Positions 46,659 through 58,514 of a stretch of 64,000 nt of DNA are shown here, piece by piece. Source of the DNA: Hevea brasiliensis (Eukaryota > Streptophyta > Magnoliopsida > Malpighiales > Euphorbiaceae). A program made the position numbers and the translations under genes. The notes under the pieces were generated by a model. The model was not told the DNA's origin. It did not search any database and saw only the letters and a program-made list of their open reading frames with translations. How positions within the stretch are numbered: the first letter of the stretch is position 1; every line of letters starts with the position of its first letter. The DNA lies in contig NC_079498.1 of assembly GCF_030052815.1 (NCBI RefSeq), positions 79,284,992 to 79,348,991 of the forward strand, read 5' to 3'.

Positions 46659-49600
46659 TGTAACACCCTCACTGTAGCAATTACGTACATTCTACTGTTT
46701 CGGTGACCGGTGTCGGTCCGGACAGTTAGAACGTCTAGAAAAATAATTAGAATAGAGTGAGGAACCATAATTAACTCAAATATTAATAAGAAAAATTTAG
46801 TAAAAATTTTAGAAATAAAATACAATTAAGTCAAATGAGCCGGTGCCCAAGCAATGGGTAACCCAGAGGGAAGTTGCGGTTCTCGCAACTAGGAGCCCTA
46901 AACCCAGGGAAAAATTCATAAAATAATTTTTGGGACTCCAGAGAAGGGTCATTGAGATTCCTATGGCATTAGAATGCCAAGAAAATATTTAGAAAAATTT
47001 TTCAATCGGTACAGACAATTTTGACCCGTTAAGCCAAACGGAGGGCATTTTGGTCATTTCGCCTTCAGAGGCAATTTTTGGCCGACTTATCCAGTTAAGT
47101 AAATAATTATTATGACTCAAAATATGAATAAATATTGCTAAAAATTAAATTGAAATGTGGTAGAAAAGAAAAGAAAAGAAAAATAAAAAATTAAGCAAAT
47201 TATGACATATGATGATGTCATTTAAAAAGCCACCACCAATCATAATTAAACAACCAATTCATTAACCAATAAAAGAGATAAATAAAGACTAAAGAAAACA
47301 AAAAGTAAACAGCCATCATCTTCCCAATTCCAGCCGCACCATAGCTATGCCAAGAAACCCTCCATTTTCTTCAATTTCAAGCTTGAAAAATCTCTCAAAC
47401 CTCACCTCAAAACCCTAAGTTATCTTCACTAAAAATAATCCACACACCCTAAGGAAGCTCTAGGCAGCCACAAAGAGGAGAAATTCTAAGGAAAATACAA
47501 GTCCAAGAAGTGCCACTTAAAGGTTAGTGCATATACACACCTTAAACCCTTTATTTCCATGATAAGAGACTTGAATTAAGTAAGAAATTGTAGCTTAAAT
47601 GAATAAAAATTGTGTGTATGTCCACCATGAATTTCGGCTGCCCTAATGAAGGAATAGGAATGAGTGTTTTTGATGAACTTAGAGTGAACTAGAAATCATG
47701 TTTAAAGTATATGAATATAAGAATAATGAATTAGTAGCTAACTAAGGTGAATTGTGTAAACCATGAATTTGAGCTAGGGTTTTGGGAGTAAAGTGTGGAC
47801 TTGGCTTATGAAATGATTATTGGACATTCTAATGGTCAATTAGTGACCATTTAAGGCAAGTTAATCATAATTTGAAGTGAGCTAATGCATGGCAAACTGA
47901 AATGGGAAGGCTGCCTAGAGACAGCAGAAATGAGGCTATGAGTCCAGCCTGTTCGGACTGCCATATCTTTGGCTGTGTAGGTCCAATTGGTGTTTGGCCA
48001 ATTGGACATGAAACTAGACTTACAATGGCACAATTTTTCTGAAGAAACCTTGTCCAAAAGACCAAAGTAAGTGGACCAAATATTGGCCCCAATCCGGATA
48101 CCCTGCAAACTGATTCTGCAGAATGACCAAATGAACAGTAACTGTTCATTTGGCCATAACTCACTGTAGAAATGGTCAATTGACCTGAAATTTTTACAGC
48201 AACAAGTTAAGACACATAAAAACAACTTTCATGAAGAAATCTACCCCAAATTATGACCAAAACCTAACCCAAATGCAGTCACAGTCACTGTTTATTGTAC
48301 TGTAGATTTGGTAATTCTGCAGTTTTTCCAATCCGGCCAGCTGTGGTTTTTGGACCATATCTGGGGATACAAAACTCCAAATGGAGTGATTCAAAAAAGG
48401 AAATTCAACTAGACAAAATAAGAAACAACTTTCATGTTTACCATTTTCTCAAATTCCCACTGTAACAGTGCTTCATGGAACAGTAAAGTTAGGCTTCAAA
48501 AACTGAAAATTCTGCCCTCTTGTTTTAAGCTTAGAAATGGTAATGGTAATCAATTCCAACAAGTTTTAAATGTAAAATGTGGTGCATTGGGAGTGTTAAA
48601 ACTAATGTACCTATTTTCTATCCAAAAGTCAACATTTTTGTTGACCAATGAGGTGAATAGTGACACCAAAACTTGAAATTCAAAATTTGAAATTAGAAAT
48701 GCTTCTAGGGGACTTTAAATTGCAATTGGACATTAATACTAGCAAATGTAAAACTCAAAATGTGGGATCTTGGTGTAATTAGAATTAATATATCCATTAA
48801 GTATAAAAAAGTCAACATTTTGGTTGACTAGTAAGGTGAATAGTAATCAAAATGATTAGTAAATTAAGATTTAAGATTTAGAACCAATTCTAAGCTTAAA
48901 TGCTTAGAATTGTATGACAAATGTGGACTATGCATCCTAGTCAAAATTGTTAAAAAGAAATTAAGGCCATAAATTTGAAATCCATGAAATATTCATGGAT
49001 TACTTGAAACATGAAAAATAAGTTACCTAATTGATGTGAATAGATAGTTAGGGCTTATATGCCCATCACAAATGGAATTCATAAAATATTAATAACTCAA
49101 CTTGAAATATAAAATTTGTGACTACATAAGTAGATTCTTAAATGTATAAATGAGAAAGGAAAAATGTTTTGAATACAATGGTACATGTGAACCATTGTTT
49201 AGAAGTGTGATCAATATGAATAACATAATGAATGAATAAATGAACCATATTAATGTATGAATGAGACATTAGTTCTCATTATTGTAGAGAGGAGAAGTAT
49301 TTTGAGTACAATGGTAAAAAAGGATAATTGATGTGAATTGTGATCATATAAATGATCAAATGAATGTATGAATTATAATTGAAATTTATCATTAAATAAT
49401 GAAGTCATAAAACACAATATATTAATATTTAATGATATTATGTGCCCTTGTATTACCTAGACACGTGTGTCAGATTGGATAGATTGGCATGCCAATAGGG
49501 TATTGTTTTAGCAGTACTGCGAAAGGCTTTATGCCCGTATTCATGGCTTTATGCCAACATTCATGGCTTTTATGCCCGATTATGTGTTATCATGGCTTTT

Positions 49601-50827
49601 TAGCCATACTGACTGCATACGTGGTTGACGTTCTGCGTCCCATGGTATGACGGCCCGAGGCGGTGTCCTGTGCCAACGACCTGTTATCCAGTTTAGTCAG
49701 TCTGTCATAGGTTAGTTGGGTAATGTAATTTATTGAAACAAATTAAGACTATTAGTAATTAAAAATATTAGAAATCAAATAAATGAGTTAATAAGACTTC
49801 AAAAGAATTAGTTACAATTATGAAATGATCCAAACCACATAAAAATTGTTAAGTAAAATGATAAAAGAGTTGTAAAAATAGGTATAACTTAACTAAATAT
49901 TTTAAATGTACCTTCTATTGCCATATAAATATAAACTGAGTATTTTTATTAATTCTGTATGTTGTACATTATCACTGTGAATTTCGGAATTTAACGCTTC
50001 CAAAGCGAAACAAATGAGAACAAAAGATAATTAATATTAGACACATTGTATTAAATTAAATTGATTCTTAAATATTCAAATTATGCTTCGTTCTTTCTTT
50101 ATTTGTATATTTTATTTTCTTGTTCTATTATTGCACCACTAAGCAGCAATGCTTAGCGCGATGGATTTGTTTCCTCGCGCAGGTACTTTGACTAAGATTT
50201 TTGGAGTCCAGATCTGCAGAAGTGGCTGGAGTATTCAAGGTTGTCACCTCCTCAGAAATGCATGTAGATAGGGCCCATATAGATCATATTTTGTATTTAG
50301 TATAAAATGCTAGATATTGTATTATAATGTAGATTATGAGCAGGTAATTAATAGAAATGTAATGTAATTTAATAAATTAGCTTTTTCATATGTACTTAAT
50401 CTATATATCATGTAAATTATGAAATTATGTAAATTAAAGAAATTTGAAAATTTTACTTATGTGATTTGAGCATGAATGAGATTGTATGGATTCGAAGACA
50501 GATTTGAAATATATAGATAATGCATGGAAATGAATATGAAATTGAGATATATGAATGAGATGTGAATTATGAGATAGTTATGACAATAATTGATGAGATT
50601 TTATTTGTAAAATATTATTGAAACTTTCAAACAGGTAAATAGTAAAATACGTCAACTGGTAATAAAATAGGGGAAACTCCGCTGGTTTCTCCGTCGAAAA
50701 ATAATTAATATTAAAATATAACGAGATCAAAATATGAAAGAAATAAAGTAAGATAAGATAGGGTGCTCCGGCACCGAATGTAGCACACTTTGCTCGGCTA
50801 CACTGTAGTCGGGTGAGGGGTGTTACA
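46659..50827 (+). repeat. Solo LTR G2 of a gypsy-type family (4,169 bp)
   Basis: It starts TGTAACACCCTCACTG and ends GTGAGGGGTGTTACA, with a near-perfect 5-bp TSD in the leader of E. No gag or pol similarity is seen inside, so an LTR-LTR recombination left a single LTR. Its first ~2.3 kb match J. It is related to the F LTR: both have the TGTAACACC start, the GGTGACCGGTGTCGG segment and the CCAAATGAACAGT palindrome. A segment near 49500-49680 has repeated GGCTTTATGCC words. Confidence 0.88.
48127..48153. promoter_or_regulatory. 27-bp palindrome in G2
   Basis: Arm CCAAATGAACAGT, one central A, then the exact reverse complement. Unchanged in J (63066-63092). Confidence 0.8.
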
Positions 50828-50832
50828 TTTTA
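50828..50832. repeat. Right TSD of G2 (tttta)
   Basis: See the left copy; the homologous leader of B at this place reads tctca. Confidence 0.75.
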
Positions 50833-52117
50833 TGCTTAACAATTATTTTTAAGAAAATCTCTTAAATTAATTGCATCTTATGCAACTATTTAAAATTTCT
50901 TAAAATAATTGCCCCAATGGAGGGCCTATGTTATAATTACTTTAATTATAGCATTTCCAACTTAATCATTTGTTTGGAAGATTTTATGGTCATTCTAATT
51001 ACTATTAAGGTCTCACTTTGCACATTATCTATTTAGCATGCATATATCATATAATTGCATACATTCCCATACATCTCATGCATTCATGGATAAGCAGTAA
51101 ATATGGTATGATCATGGACTTTCTAAGGGATTCAATTCTGAGCCACCAAGAATTGAATCAGGGCATTCCTAGGTGCATTTCATTCATTCATTTTACAAGA
51201 GTTGCTGAAGGAGTACATAATCAACACTTGATCTTGAATTCCTCCCACTGGTCCCACCAATGCTCTTGACCTCCTTGAACTTCTTGCAATCCAATATTAC
51301 ATAGTAATCCTTGGCATACCAAGACGAATTTACAAGAACTTAAATAAATGAAATTACAACCCAAAAAATTATTACAAACTTAATAATACATGCACAAAAT
51401 AAATTAAAATAAATTAATTAATTTACAATCCCAAAGAAACATAAAAGAAATAAATCCAATCACATTGGTCTTTTATAGTCCATGATCATCCATCATGCAT
51501 ATCACTATTAATAATTAAATAAAACATACATACTTAAATTAAATTGAATATCTCATATTCAACTTAAAAATCCAGATTTGAATATGATTCAAATAAATTT
51601 AAAAATTCAGATTTGAATTTCATTCAAACAAATTTAAAAATTCAAATTTGAATCACATTCAAACAACTTTAAAAATTCAGATTTGAATCACATTCAAACA
51701 TTTTTAAAAAAATCATATTTGAATCACATTCAAACATTTTTTAAAAAATCAGATCTGAATTTTATTCAATCAATTTTAAAAAATCAGATTTAAATATGAT
51801 TCAAACAACTTTAAAAATTCATATTTGAATCACATTCAAACAATTTTTAAAATTCTAATTTGAATCATAATTTAATTGTGTGATAAAAATTCTAATTAAA
51901 CAATTTAATTAGACATAAAATGGATCTTAGATCATACAACAATTGCACATTCACCATCCATTTACCTTTGCACACCATTGTGGTGCATCAACCATGCGCA
52001 CCATGGTGCTTATCATTTGTGCCGCCACCTTGACTTTACAACCAGCAATGAACTTTTGATCTCATGATCAAACACACAATTAAATCATATAAACATCAAT
52101 CTAAATGGCAAATATAG
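50833..52117 (-). other. Leader of element E, PBS-proximal part
   Basis: Continues the leader after G2 (ATGCTTAACAATTATT, as at 19209 in B). It holds the tandem array 51573-51866 and ends at the PBS. Confidence 0.8.
51573..51866 (-). repeat. Leader tandem array, about 8-9 units (element E)
   Basis: Units of ~35 bases starting CAGATTTGAAT. The unit order matches B, but at least one unit fewer is present. Confidence 0.85.
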
Positions 52118-52131
52118 TGGCTCTGATACCA
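52118..52131 (-). other. Primer-binding site of element E
   Basis: On the minus strand, TGGTATCAGAGCCA, an exact match, two bases from the LTR. Confidence 0.92.
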
Positions 52132-52133
52132 AT

Positions 52134-54237
52134 TGAAGGAACGAAAGCGTGAAAAACACAAGTTTATACCATTGAATTCAAAAATTTCACCTAGGGTCAC
52201 ATGCATCATGCAAGATTTATTTTTATCTATTTGACTTCAATGATAAACAACATATTAAAACTCTTTTAATATGTTTTTGAATCTGTATTTTCCATTTAAG
52301 ATTTTAAAATTAATCAGATTAATTTTAGAACCCTAGATTAAATCAAGAACGATTACACTAACCTCTTGATGCACTGCAGTGTGTCTGCGCCTTTGAGATT
52401 CATCTTCAGGACACCAGATGTTGTCCCTCTAGCTTTTCCACACCAAGAACACCTATGGCAGCCCTTGAACAGCTTCTAAAGCTTTTTCTATTAATTAGAA
52501 ATTCAAGTTCTGCCTTTTAAGAGATTAAAGATGTAAACAGGACACTAGAAACAATTTCTAGTGTTCTTAATTCAAGAGATTGATGGCTAATCTCTTTGAA
52601 TTGATGAGAGATGAAGAAGAATAGATGGAGAGCCTCAAAATGGTGTGACAAAGGAGGAGTGGCTGCTGGTTGCTTTTCTTTTTCATAACAACACTTATAT
52701 AGCTAGGTTAACACATTAAACCCTTGCCACATGTCACCCTTTGATTAGCTCTAGGTTTAAGTGACCCAATCACATTGTGCCAAGTGTCAAACCTATATTT
52801 AATCTTAATATTAATCATCTTACATGATTAAAAACATTTGGCAAGCTTATGTGTAATCCCATGTGTCACCATCTCATGGTGCCACGTGTCACACTGTGAA
52901 ATGACCAAAATGCCCCTGTGTCTTAATTTTGAGTTCTTAACCCAAAATAATTATTTCTTTTCTTCTAATCAATTTATATCAATATAAATTAATTAATTAA
53001 TCTCTATTAATTAATTTCTCATTAATTAAATTCATATTTAAACACTTTAAATATAAATTTAACTTATACTACACATCCAATAATCTAGATTTGGTTTCAA
53101 GTCATGCTAGGGACTTTGCAATCTAATTACAAACCAAACCTATTTAATTAATCAATTAAACTCTTTAATTAATTAATTAAATCATATTTAATTAGGTGAT
53201 AACTTGTGTGTGTGTGTGACTTACTAGGCTCATCACTAATTGGCAATGAGGCATGATATCAACTCTTAATATCATTAGAACTCTTTCTTACCAATAATGA
53301 TTTCTCTAAATCATTTTATGAACCTCATAGACCATGGTTAACACCTAGCATAGCATGCCATGGCCACCCAATTAGTAATAAGGTTTACCTTAAATGAACC
53401 TATAATCATATGTTACCATGCACTAGAATCTCTCTGTTACAAAATCCCAACTCAAGCTGGAGTCATGGTTTATGTCAAACTCCATTTGCTATGAATATTA
53501 TGTTCTCTTTTAATTCCAGTTCTTGATTAAAAAGATTTTTCTCATCAGAAACTCTTTTCTAAATAAATCTATTTGTCCTGGCCAGGAACTTGAAACATCA
53601 AGAATAATTAAATGAACATAGGATTTTATCTCTATTTACTTAGAGGAACAGATTCCATCTTGATCAACACCTTCCTCCATATATAACTAGTAGGAGCCAA
53701 CAGATGCCCATATACCCATACACAGTACAAGTATGAAAGTAGTATCAAACTCAAACTACCTATATACAAGATAACTGTGCTATCTCAGGTCTAAAGATTA
53801 TATGCACTAATATGATTTATGACAAAACATTGACAAGAGTAAACTCCATGTGCTTGTCATAAGTGTCACTAGTTCGGCCTACTTATCATTTATAAATGCC
53901 TATCATGTTTGTTATATGGCATGAGACTCTCCATTCCATCTTATTTATATCTCATATAAATAACTTGGGAACAAACATGAATACAATCTTTCTGGATAAG
54001 TCATGTCCTTATTATGAAGTATCCTCGATTGTGAACCTATTTATGATACTTTGTGCTAGAAATATTGTCACTCATATTCTTAACAACTTAAGAATAATAT
54101 TTCTAACAAAATATCAATGGACCTTTTCTATTACACATAAATATATTATGTAAACGGAAAAGTGGAAATGCCTTTTATTAATAAAATTATGTACAAGATA
54201 CATACTAAATGATATGCTCTAGGGCATACTACTAACA
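52134..54237 (-). repeat. 5' LTR of element E (2,104 bp)
   Basis: Bounded by TGAAGGAACGA and ACTACTAACA; partner of 28360-30463. Contains TATATAAG on the minus strand at 52694-52701. Confidence 0.95.
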
Positions 54238-54242
54238 GTTTA
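54238..54242. repeat. Right TSD of element E (gttta)
   Basis: Matches 28355-28359. Confidence 0.95.
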
Positions 54243-54836
54243 TTATTATGTTTATTACATCATGCATGATGTCATGCATGATGTCATCACCTTTTTCACT
54301 TTTTTTTTCTTTTTTTATTTATTTTTCCATTAGTTCTTTAATTTAATACCCGATTCTGAAATTTTCTTTTCTTCGATTTTATTTAACAGTCAGGTCAGGA
54401 GTCAGCTCTCGGAATTAATTGACCAAATTGCCCCTCACCGTTTTAACTCGGTTTGCAAATAATTCAATATTTCTTCTGGCTCCCTGACCTAATTATTTGA
54501 CTGACTTAACAATTCTTTTTCGTGATTTTCTCTTTTCCACTGTGTTCACAATAGTCCTAAGGAGTGCAGCGTCATATTTTACTGTTCGAAATTTGAGTTT
54601 AAAATGACTTTGCAGTCCTTCCCGAGAAGGTCACCCATCGCTGTGACTCTCGGCTCGTTTAACTTCTTATGTTCTGTTTTTCTTATTTATACTTAACTAA
54701 TTGGCAATTACTAATTATTTGTGTTCAGGGCTTATCTAGTTGTCTTAAGTATGGTTCTAATCCCCTTAATTATTCAGACCGACATTGATCACCAAAATAG
54801 TAAAATATACCAGGCTATGCAAATAGGGGTATTACA
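54243..54836 (-). repeat. 3' LTR of element H, second part
   Basis: Continues 27945-28359 after E and ends AGGGGTATTACA, one base off the family terminus. It contains CATGCATG twice, 12 bases apart (54261, 54273). Confidence 0.9.
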
Positions 54837-54852
54837 ATTCTCCCCCCCTTAA
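54837..54852 (-). other. Polypurine tract of element H
   Basis: On the minus strand, a TTAAGGGGGGGAGAAT-type tract beside the 3' LTR, like F at 36429. Confidence 0.88.
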
Positions 54853-54883
54853 AATAAATTTCGTCTCGAAATTTTACCTGGTA

Positions 54884-56110
54884 TCAATCTCTGAATAGCT
54901 GTGGGTGCTGTCTCCTCATGTCCTCCTCTCGTTCCCAAGTAGGTTCTTGGCCCGAATGATGGTTCCACAGCATTTTTACCAACGGTATCTGCTTGTTCCG
55001 TAGCTGCTTCACCACATAAGCCAGAATCTCTATAGGTTCTTCTTCATAAGTGAGGTCTGGATTCACTTCAATTTCTTCCACTGATAGTACATCAGATGGG
55101 TCTGATCAGTACCTCCTCAACATAGACACATGGAAGACATTATGTATCTTCTCTAACTCTGGAGGTAGTGCCAACCGATATGCTAAAGGACCCACTCTTT
55201 CCAGAATCTCATATGGCCCAATGAAGCGAGGACTCAGTTTCCCCTTTCTGCCGAATCTCATAATCCTCTTCCAAGGGAAAACCTTGAGGAATACTTTGTC
55301 ACCCACTGCATATTCAATATCCATTCTCTTCAGATCAATATAGGACTTCTGACGGTCTGATGCAGTCTTAAGGTGATCTTTAATCAATCTGATCTTTTCC
55401 TCTGTCTGCTGAACAATTTCAGGCCCAATCATCTTCCTTTCACCTACATCATCCCAACACAGGGGAGTTCTGCATTTTCTGCCATACAAAGCTTCATATG
55501 GAGGCATCCCAATGCTTGATTGGTAGCTGTTGTTGTAAGCAAACTCAATCAAAGGCATGTGTGTGTCCCAACTGCCCTCAAACTCAATCACACAAGCCCG
55601 TAGCATGTCCTCCAAGATCTGAATTACCCTCTCGCATCGCCATCTGTGCCTGGAGTGGAATGCCGCATCTTGAAGTTCAATCTAGTTCCTAGGGCTCTCT
55701 GAAGACTACCCCAGAATCTAGAAGTGAACCTAGGATCTCTGTCAGATACGATGGATACTGGCACTCCATGCAGTCTCACAATCTCATCTATATACAACTT
55801 GGCCAATCTTTCTAAACTGTAGTCCATCCGAACTAGTAGAAAATGAGCAGTCTTAATCAGTCTGTCAATAATGAGCCAAACTGCATCATGACTCTTCTGT
55901 GTCCTCGGAAGTCCCATCACAAAATCCATAGTTATTCTCTCCCATTTCCATTCTGGCACTGGTAGTGGATGTAATAACCCAGTTGGTACTTGATGCTTTG
56001 CCTTCAGTTGCTGACAAGTTAGGCATTTGGAAACAAATTCTGCCACATCTCTTTTCATACCCATCCACTAGTAATGCTCCTTTAGCCCTCTATACATTTT
56101 TGTACCACTA
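54884..56110 (-). pseudogene. Ty3/gypsy integrase with chromodomain-like tail (element H), degenerate
   Basis: Homologous to the open 425-codon integrase of F. Parts: 55624-56064 has the Cys pair (CLTCQQ), the first Asp (ITMDF) and the second Asp (VSDRDPRF); 55106-55615 has the core end and GPYEILERVG; 54884-55081 has the chromodomain-like tail (VKMLWNHHSGQEPTWE). A scrambled stretch at about 55625-55680 destroys the segment with the catalytic Glu; H reads TCGCATCGCC where F reads TCAGACTGGCC. A stop near 55082-55105 cuts off the tail. Confidence 0.87.
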
Positions 56111-56286
56111 GGGTGCATGGCAAAAGGAGACTCATGTGCTTCCTTCAAAATGATCTGCCTCAAATCAACATCATTAGGAACACAAATTCTGCCCTGGTGT
56201 AGTAATAAACCATCATCTCTTATTGAGAATTATGGTTTCTTGCCCTGCTGGACTTCTTCCAATGGCCTCCGATACTTCTGATCATT

Positions 56287-57719
56287 CTAGGCAGCCATTC
56301 TGATATGATCAATCAACACTGGCTGTACATGCCATGCAACTACTGTCTGCCCCTCATCATTAATCTCTAAGCTAGCATGTAATGATCTCAACTCATGTAC
56401 CATAGACAAAGGAGTAACCCGTAGACTTGCCATAGTCTTGCGACTTAAGGCGTCAGCCACCACATTAGCTTTCCCTGGTTGATAGTCTATCAGACAATCA
56501 TAGTCTTTTATCAACTCTGACCATCTCCTCTGTCTCAAATTCAACTCTTTCTGGGTGCCCAAATACTTCAAACTCTTATGATCTATGTAGATGTAGCACT
56601 TCTCCCCATACAAATAATGTCTCCAGATCTTAAGAGCGAATACAATAGTTGCAAGCTCCAAGTCATGTGTCGGATAATTCCTCTCATGCGGTTTTAGCTG
56701 GCGTGATGCATAGGCAATGACATTCCGATCTGGCATCAACACACAACCTAACCCATTGTGAGAAGCATCGTCAGAATCGTATATTCTTTACCCGGTGTAG
56801 GTAAAGTCAGGACTGGAGCCTCAGTCAAACATTTCTTCAATTCATCGAAACTCTGCTGGCATTTGTCTGTCCACTGAAATTTCACATCTTTCCTAAGCAG
56901 CTTGATCAATGGAGATGCCAACATGGAGAATCCCTTCACAAATCGACAGTAGTATCCAGCTAACCCTAGAAAACTGCGAATCTCTATGATATTTCTGGGT
57001 GGCTTCTAATTAAGGACAGCTTCTATCTTGCTAGGATCTACCTTAATACCCTCTGTTGATACTATGTGTCCCAAAAATGATATCTCCTTCAGCCAAAATT
57101 CACATTTCGACAATTTGGCGTATAGCTGTTTCTCCCTCAAAGTTTGTAGTACAATCCGCAGATGTCTATCATGCTCTTCTGTACTCCTCGAGTAAACCAA
57201 TATATCATCTATAAACACAACCATGAACTGGTCAAGGTATGGTCTGAAGATAGTGTTCATCAGATCCATAAAAGCAGCCGGAGCATTAGTTAACCTGAAT
57301 GGCATAACCAAAAACTCATAATGGCCATAATGGGTTCTAAAGGCAGTTTTAGAAATACTCTGTTCTTGTACTTTCAATTGATAATAACCTGATCTCAGGT
57401 CAATTTTGGAGAACATAGCTGCACCCCTCAACTGATCAAACAAGTCATCAATGCGGGGCAATGGGTATATGTTCTTTATTGTCACCTTATTCAACTACCG
57501 ATAGTCAATGCATAACCGAAGAGTGCCATCTTTCTTCTTTATAAACAACACTAGCGCTCCCCAAGGTGACACACTAGGGCGGATAAAGCCCTTGTCAAGA
57601 AGCTCTTGCAACTGCACTTTCAATTCTTTTAGTTCTGCTGGTGCCATTCTGTATGGCGTTATGGAAATTGGGTCCACACCAGGCATAACATCAATCTCAA
57701 ACTGCACTTTCCTTTCTGG
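56287..57719 (-). pseudogene. Ty3/gypsy RT and RNase H (element H), degenerate
   Basis: RT starts in the frame ending at 57495 ([21 protein letters not shown]), is stopped by TAG at 57495-57497 (Gln in the family, as F shows), and continues in the same frame to 57006. It has [12 protein letters not shown] and the catalytic FIDDILVYS (Asp pair 57204-57209). A stop follows near 57003, then 56748-56939 (connection), a frameshift near 56745, and RNase H at 56287-56742 with DLELAT and IDHKSL; the usual Asp in YTDHKS is retained. RT here is far better kept than in F. Confidence 0.88.
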
Positions 57720-58514
57720 AGGTAATCCTGGCAATTCATCAGGAAACACATCTGAAAAGTCACATACTGTGGGGATGTCCCTCAATGCTGGACTACCCAC
57801 TTGGGTGTCTATCACATGTGCCAAGTATGCCTCACACCCCTTCCTAATTATTTTTCTGGCCAGTGCAGCTGAAATGATGTTTGAAGGCAATAATTGCCTC
57901 TCCCCATGTATTACTACATCACCATACTGAGGGAGACCAAAAGTGACTATCTTCAGTCTACAGTCAATCATTGCGTGATGCCTGGCTAACCAATCCATGC
58001 CCAAGATAATGTCATAATCTCTAAAGGGCATTTCAATCAAATTAGACAGAAAAGTGTGTCCTTGGATCACCAAAGGACAATCCCTATATAGTCTATTTAC
58101 CCTGACCTCCTGGCCTAATGGACTAGTTACTAGCACATCATAGTCCATTGGTACACACTGAATAGCAGTAGAACACATCACACTGGCACTGACATATGAA
58201 TGTGTAGAGCCAGGATCAAACAACACATATACATCTTGGTCAAGGATGGAGAAAATACCAGTTACTCGTCGGCGTTTGACCTCCTCCCTCGGCGCATTGT
58301 ATACACTCACGGTGCGCCACTGAGTGCTGGGAGTTAACGATGCTGACTTCGGGAGTATTACGGGACCCCTACCTGCTGCCTCTACCTCTACCTCTACCCA
58401 TTGTGACCCTCTAGGCGCGAGACTTGGTGATCCTTGGATCTGTGAGAAGGTCGGTCGGCGGACTAGTACAATCCTTAGCGAAATGTCCGCTCCCTCCACA
58501 GTTATAACATGCAC
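57720..58514 (-). pseudogene. Ty3/gypsy protease (element H)
   Basis: The protease active-site motif FDPGSTHS is present with Asp at 58215-58217, in frame with the RT start. The amino-terminal side of this frame (about 58260-58460) is out of register with Gag, and its text is unlike F in many places where CTG in F is CG here. The segment after the motif ([11 protein letters not shown]) is normal for the family. Processing of Gag-Pol would be its role. Confidence 0.82.

Larger units (their letters stand above)
28360..54237 (-). mobile_element. Copia element E, minus strand, carrying F and G2
   Basis: Its two LTRs are both 2,104 bases (28360-30463 and 52134-54237) and the 5-bp TSD is perfect. 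After removal of F (12,160 bp) and G2 (4,169 bp) plus their TSD copies, the element is about 9.5 kb, like B. It lacks the protease through the same deletion as B. Its pol is the best preserved of the copia copies: one frameshift, one stop and one catalytic substitution are seen apart from the F insertion. Confidence 0.95.

Noticed and set aside
48434..48676. 80-codon plus-strand frame in G2
   Set aside because: It is AT-rich with no domain, and the matching part of J does not keep the frame.
51573..51866. Regular repeats that might suggest a CRISPR array
   Set aside because: The units are adjacent and degenerate with no unique spacers, they vary inside an LTR-element leader, and the setting is a plant genome.
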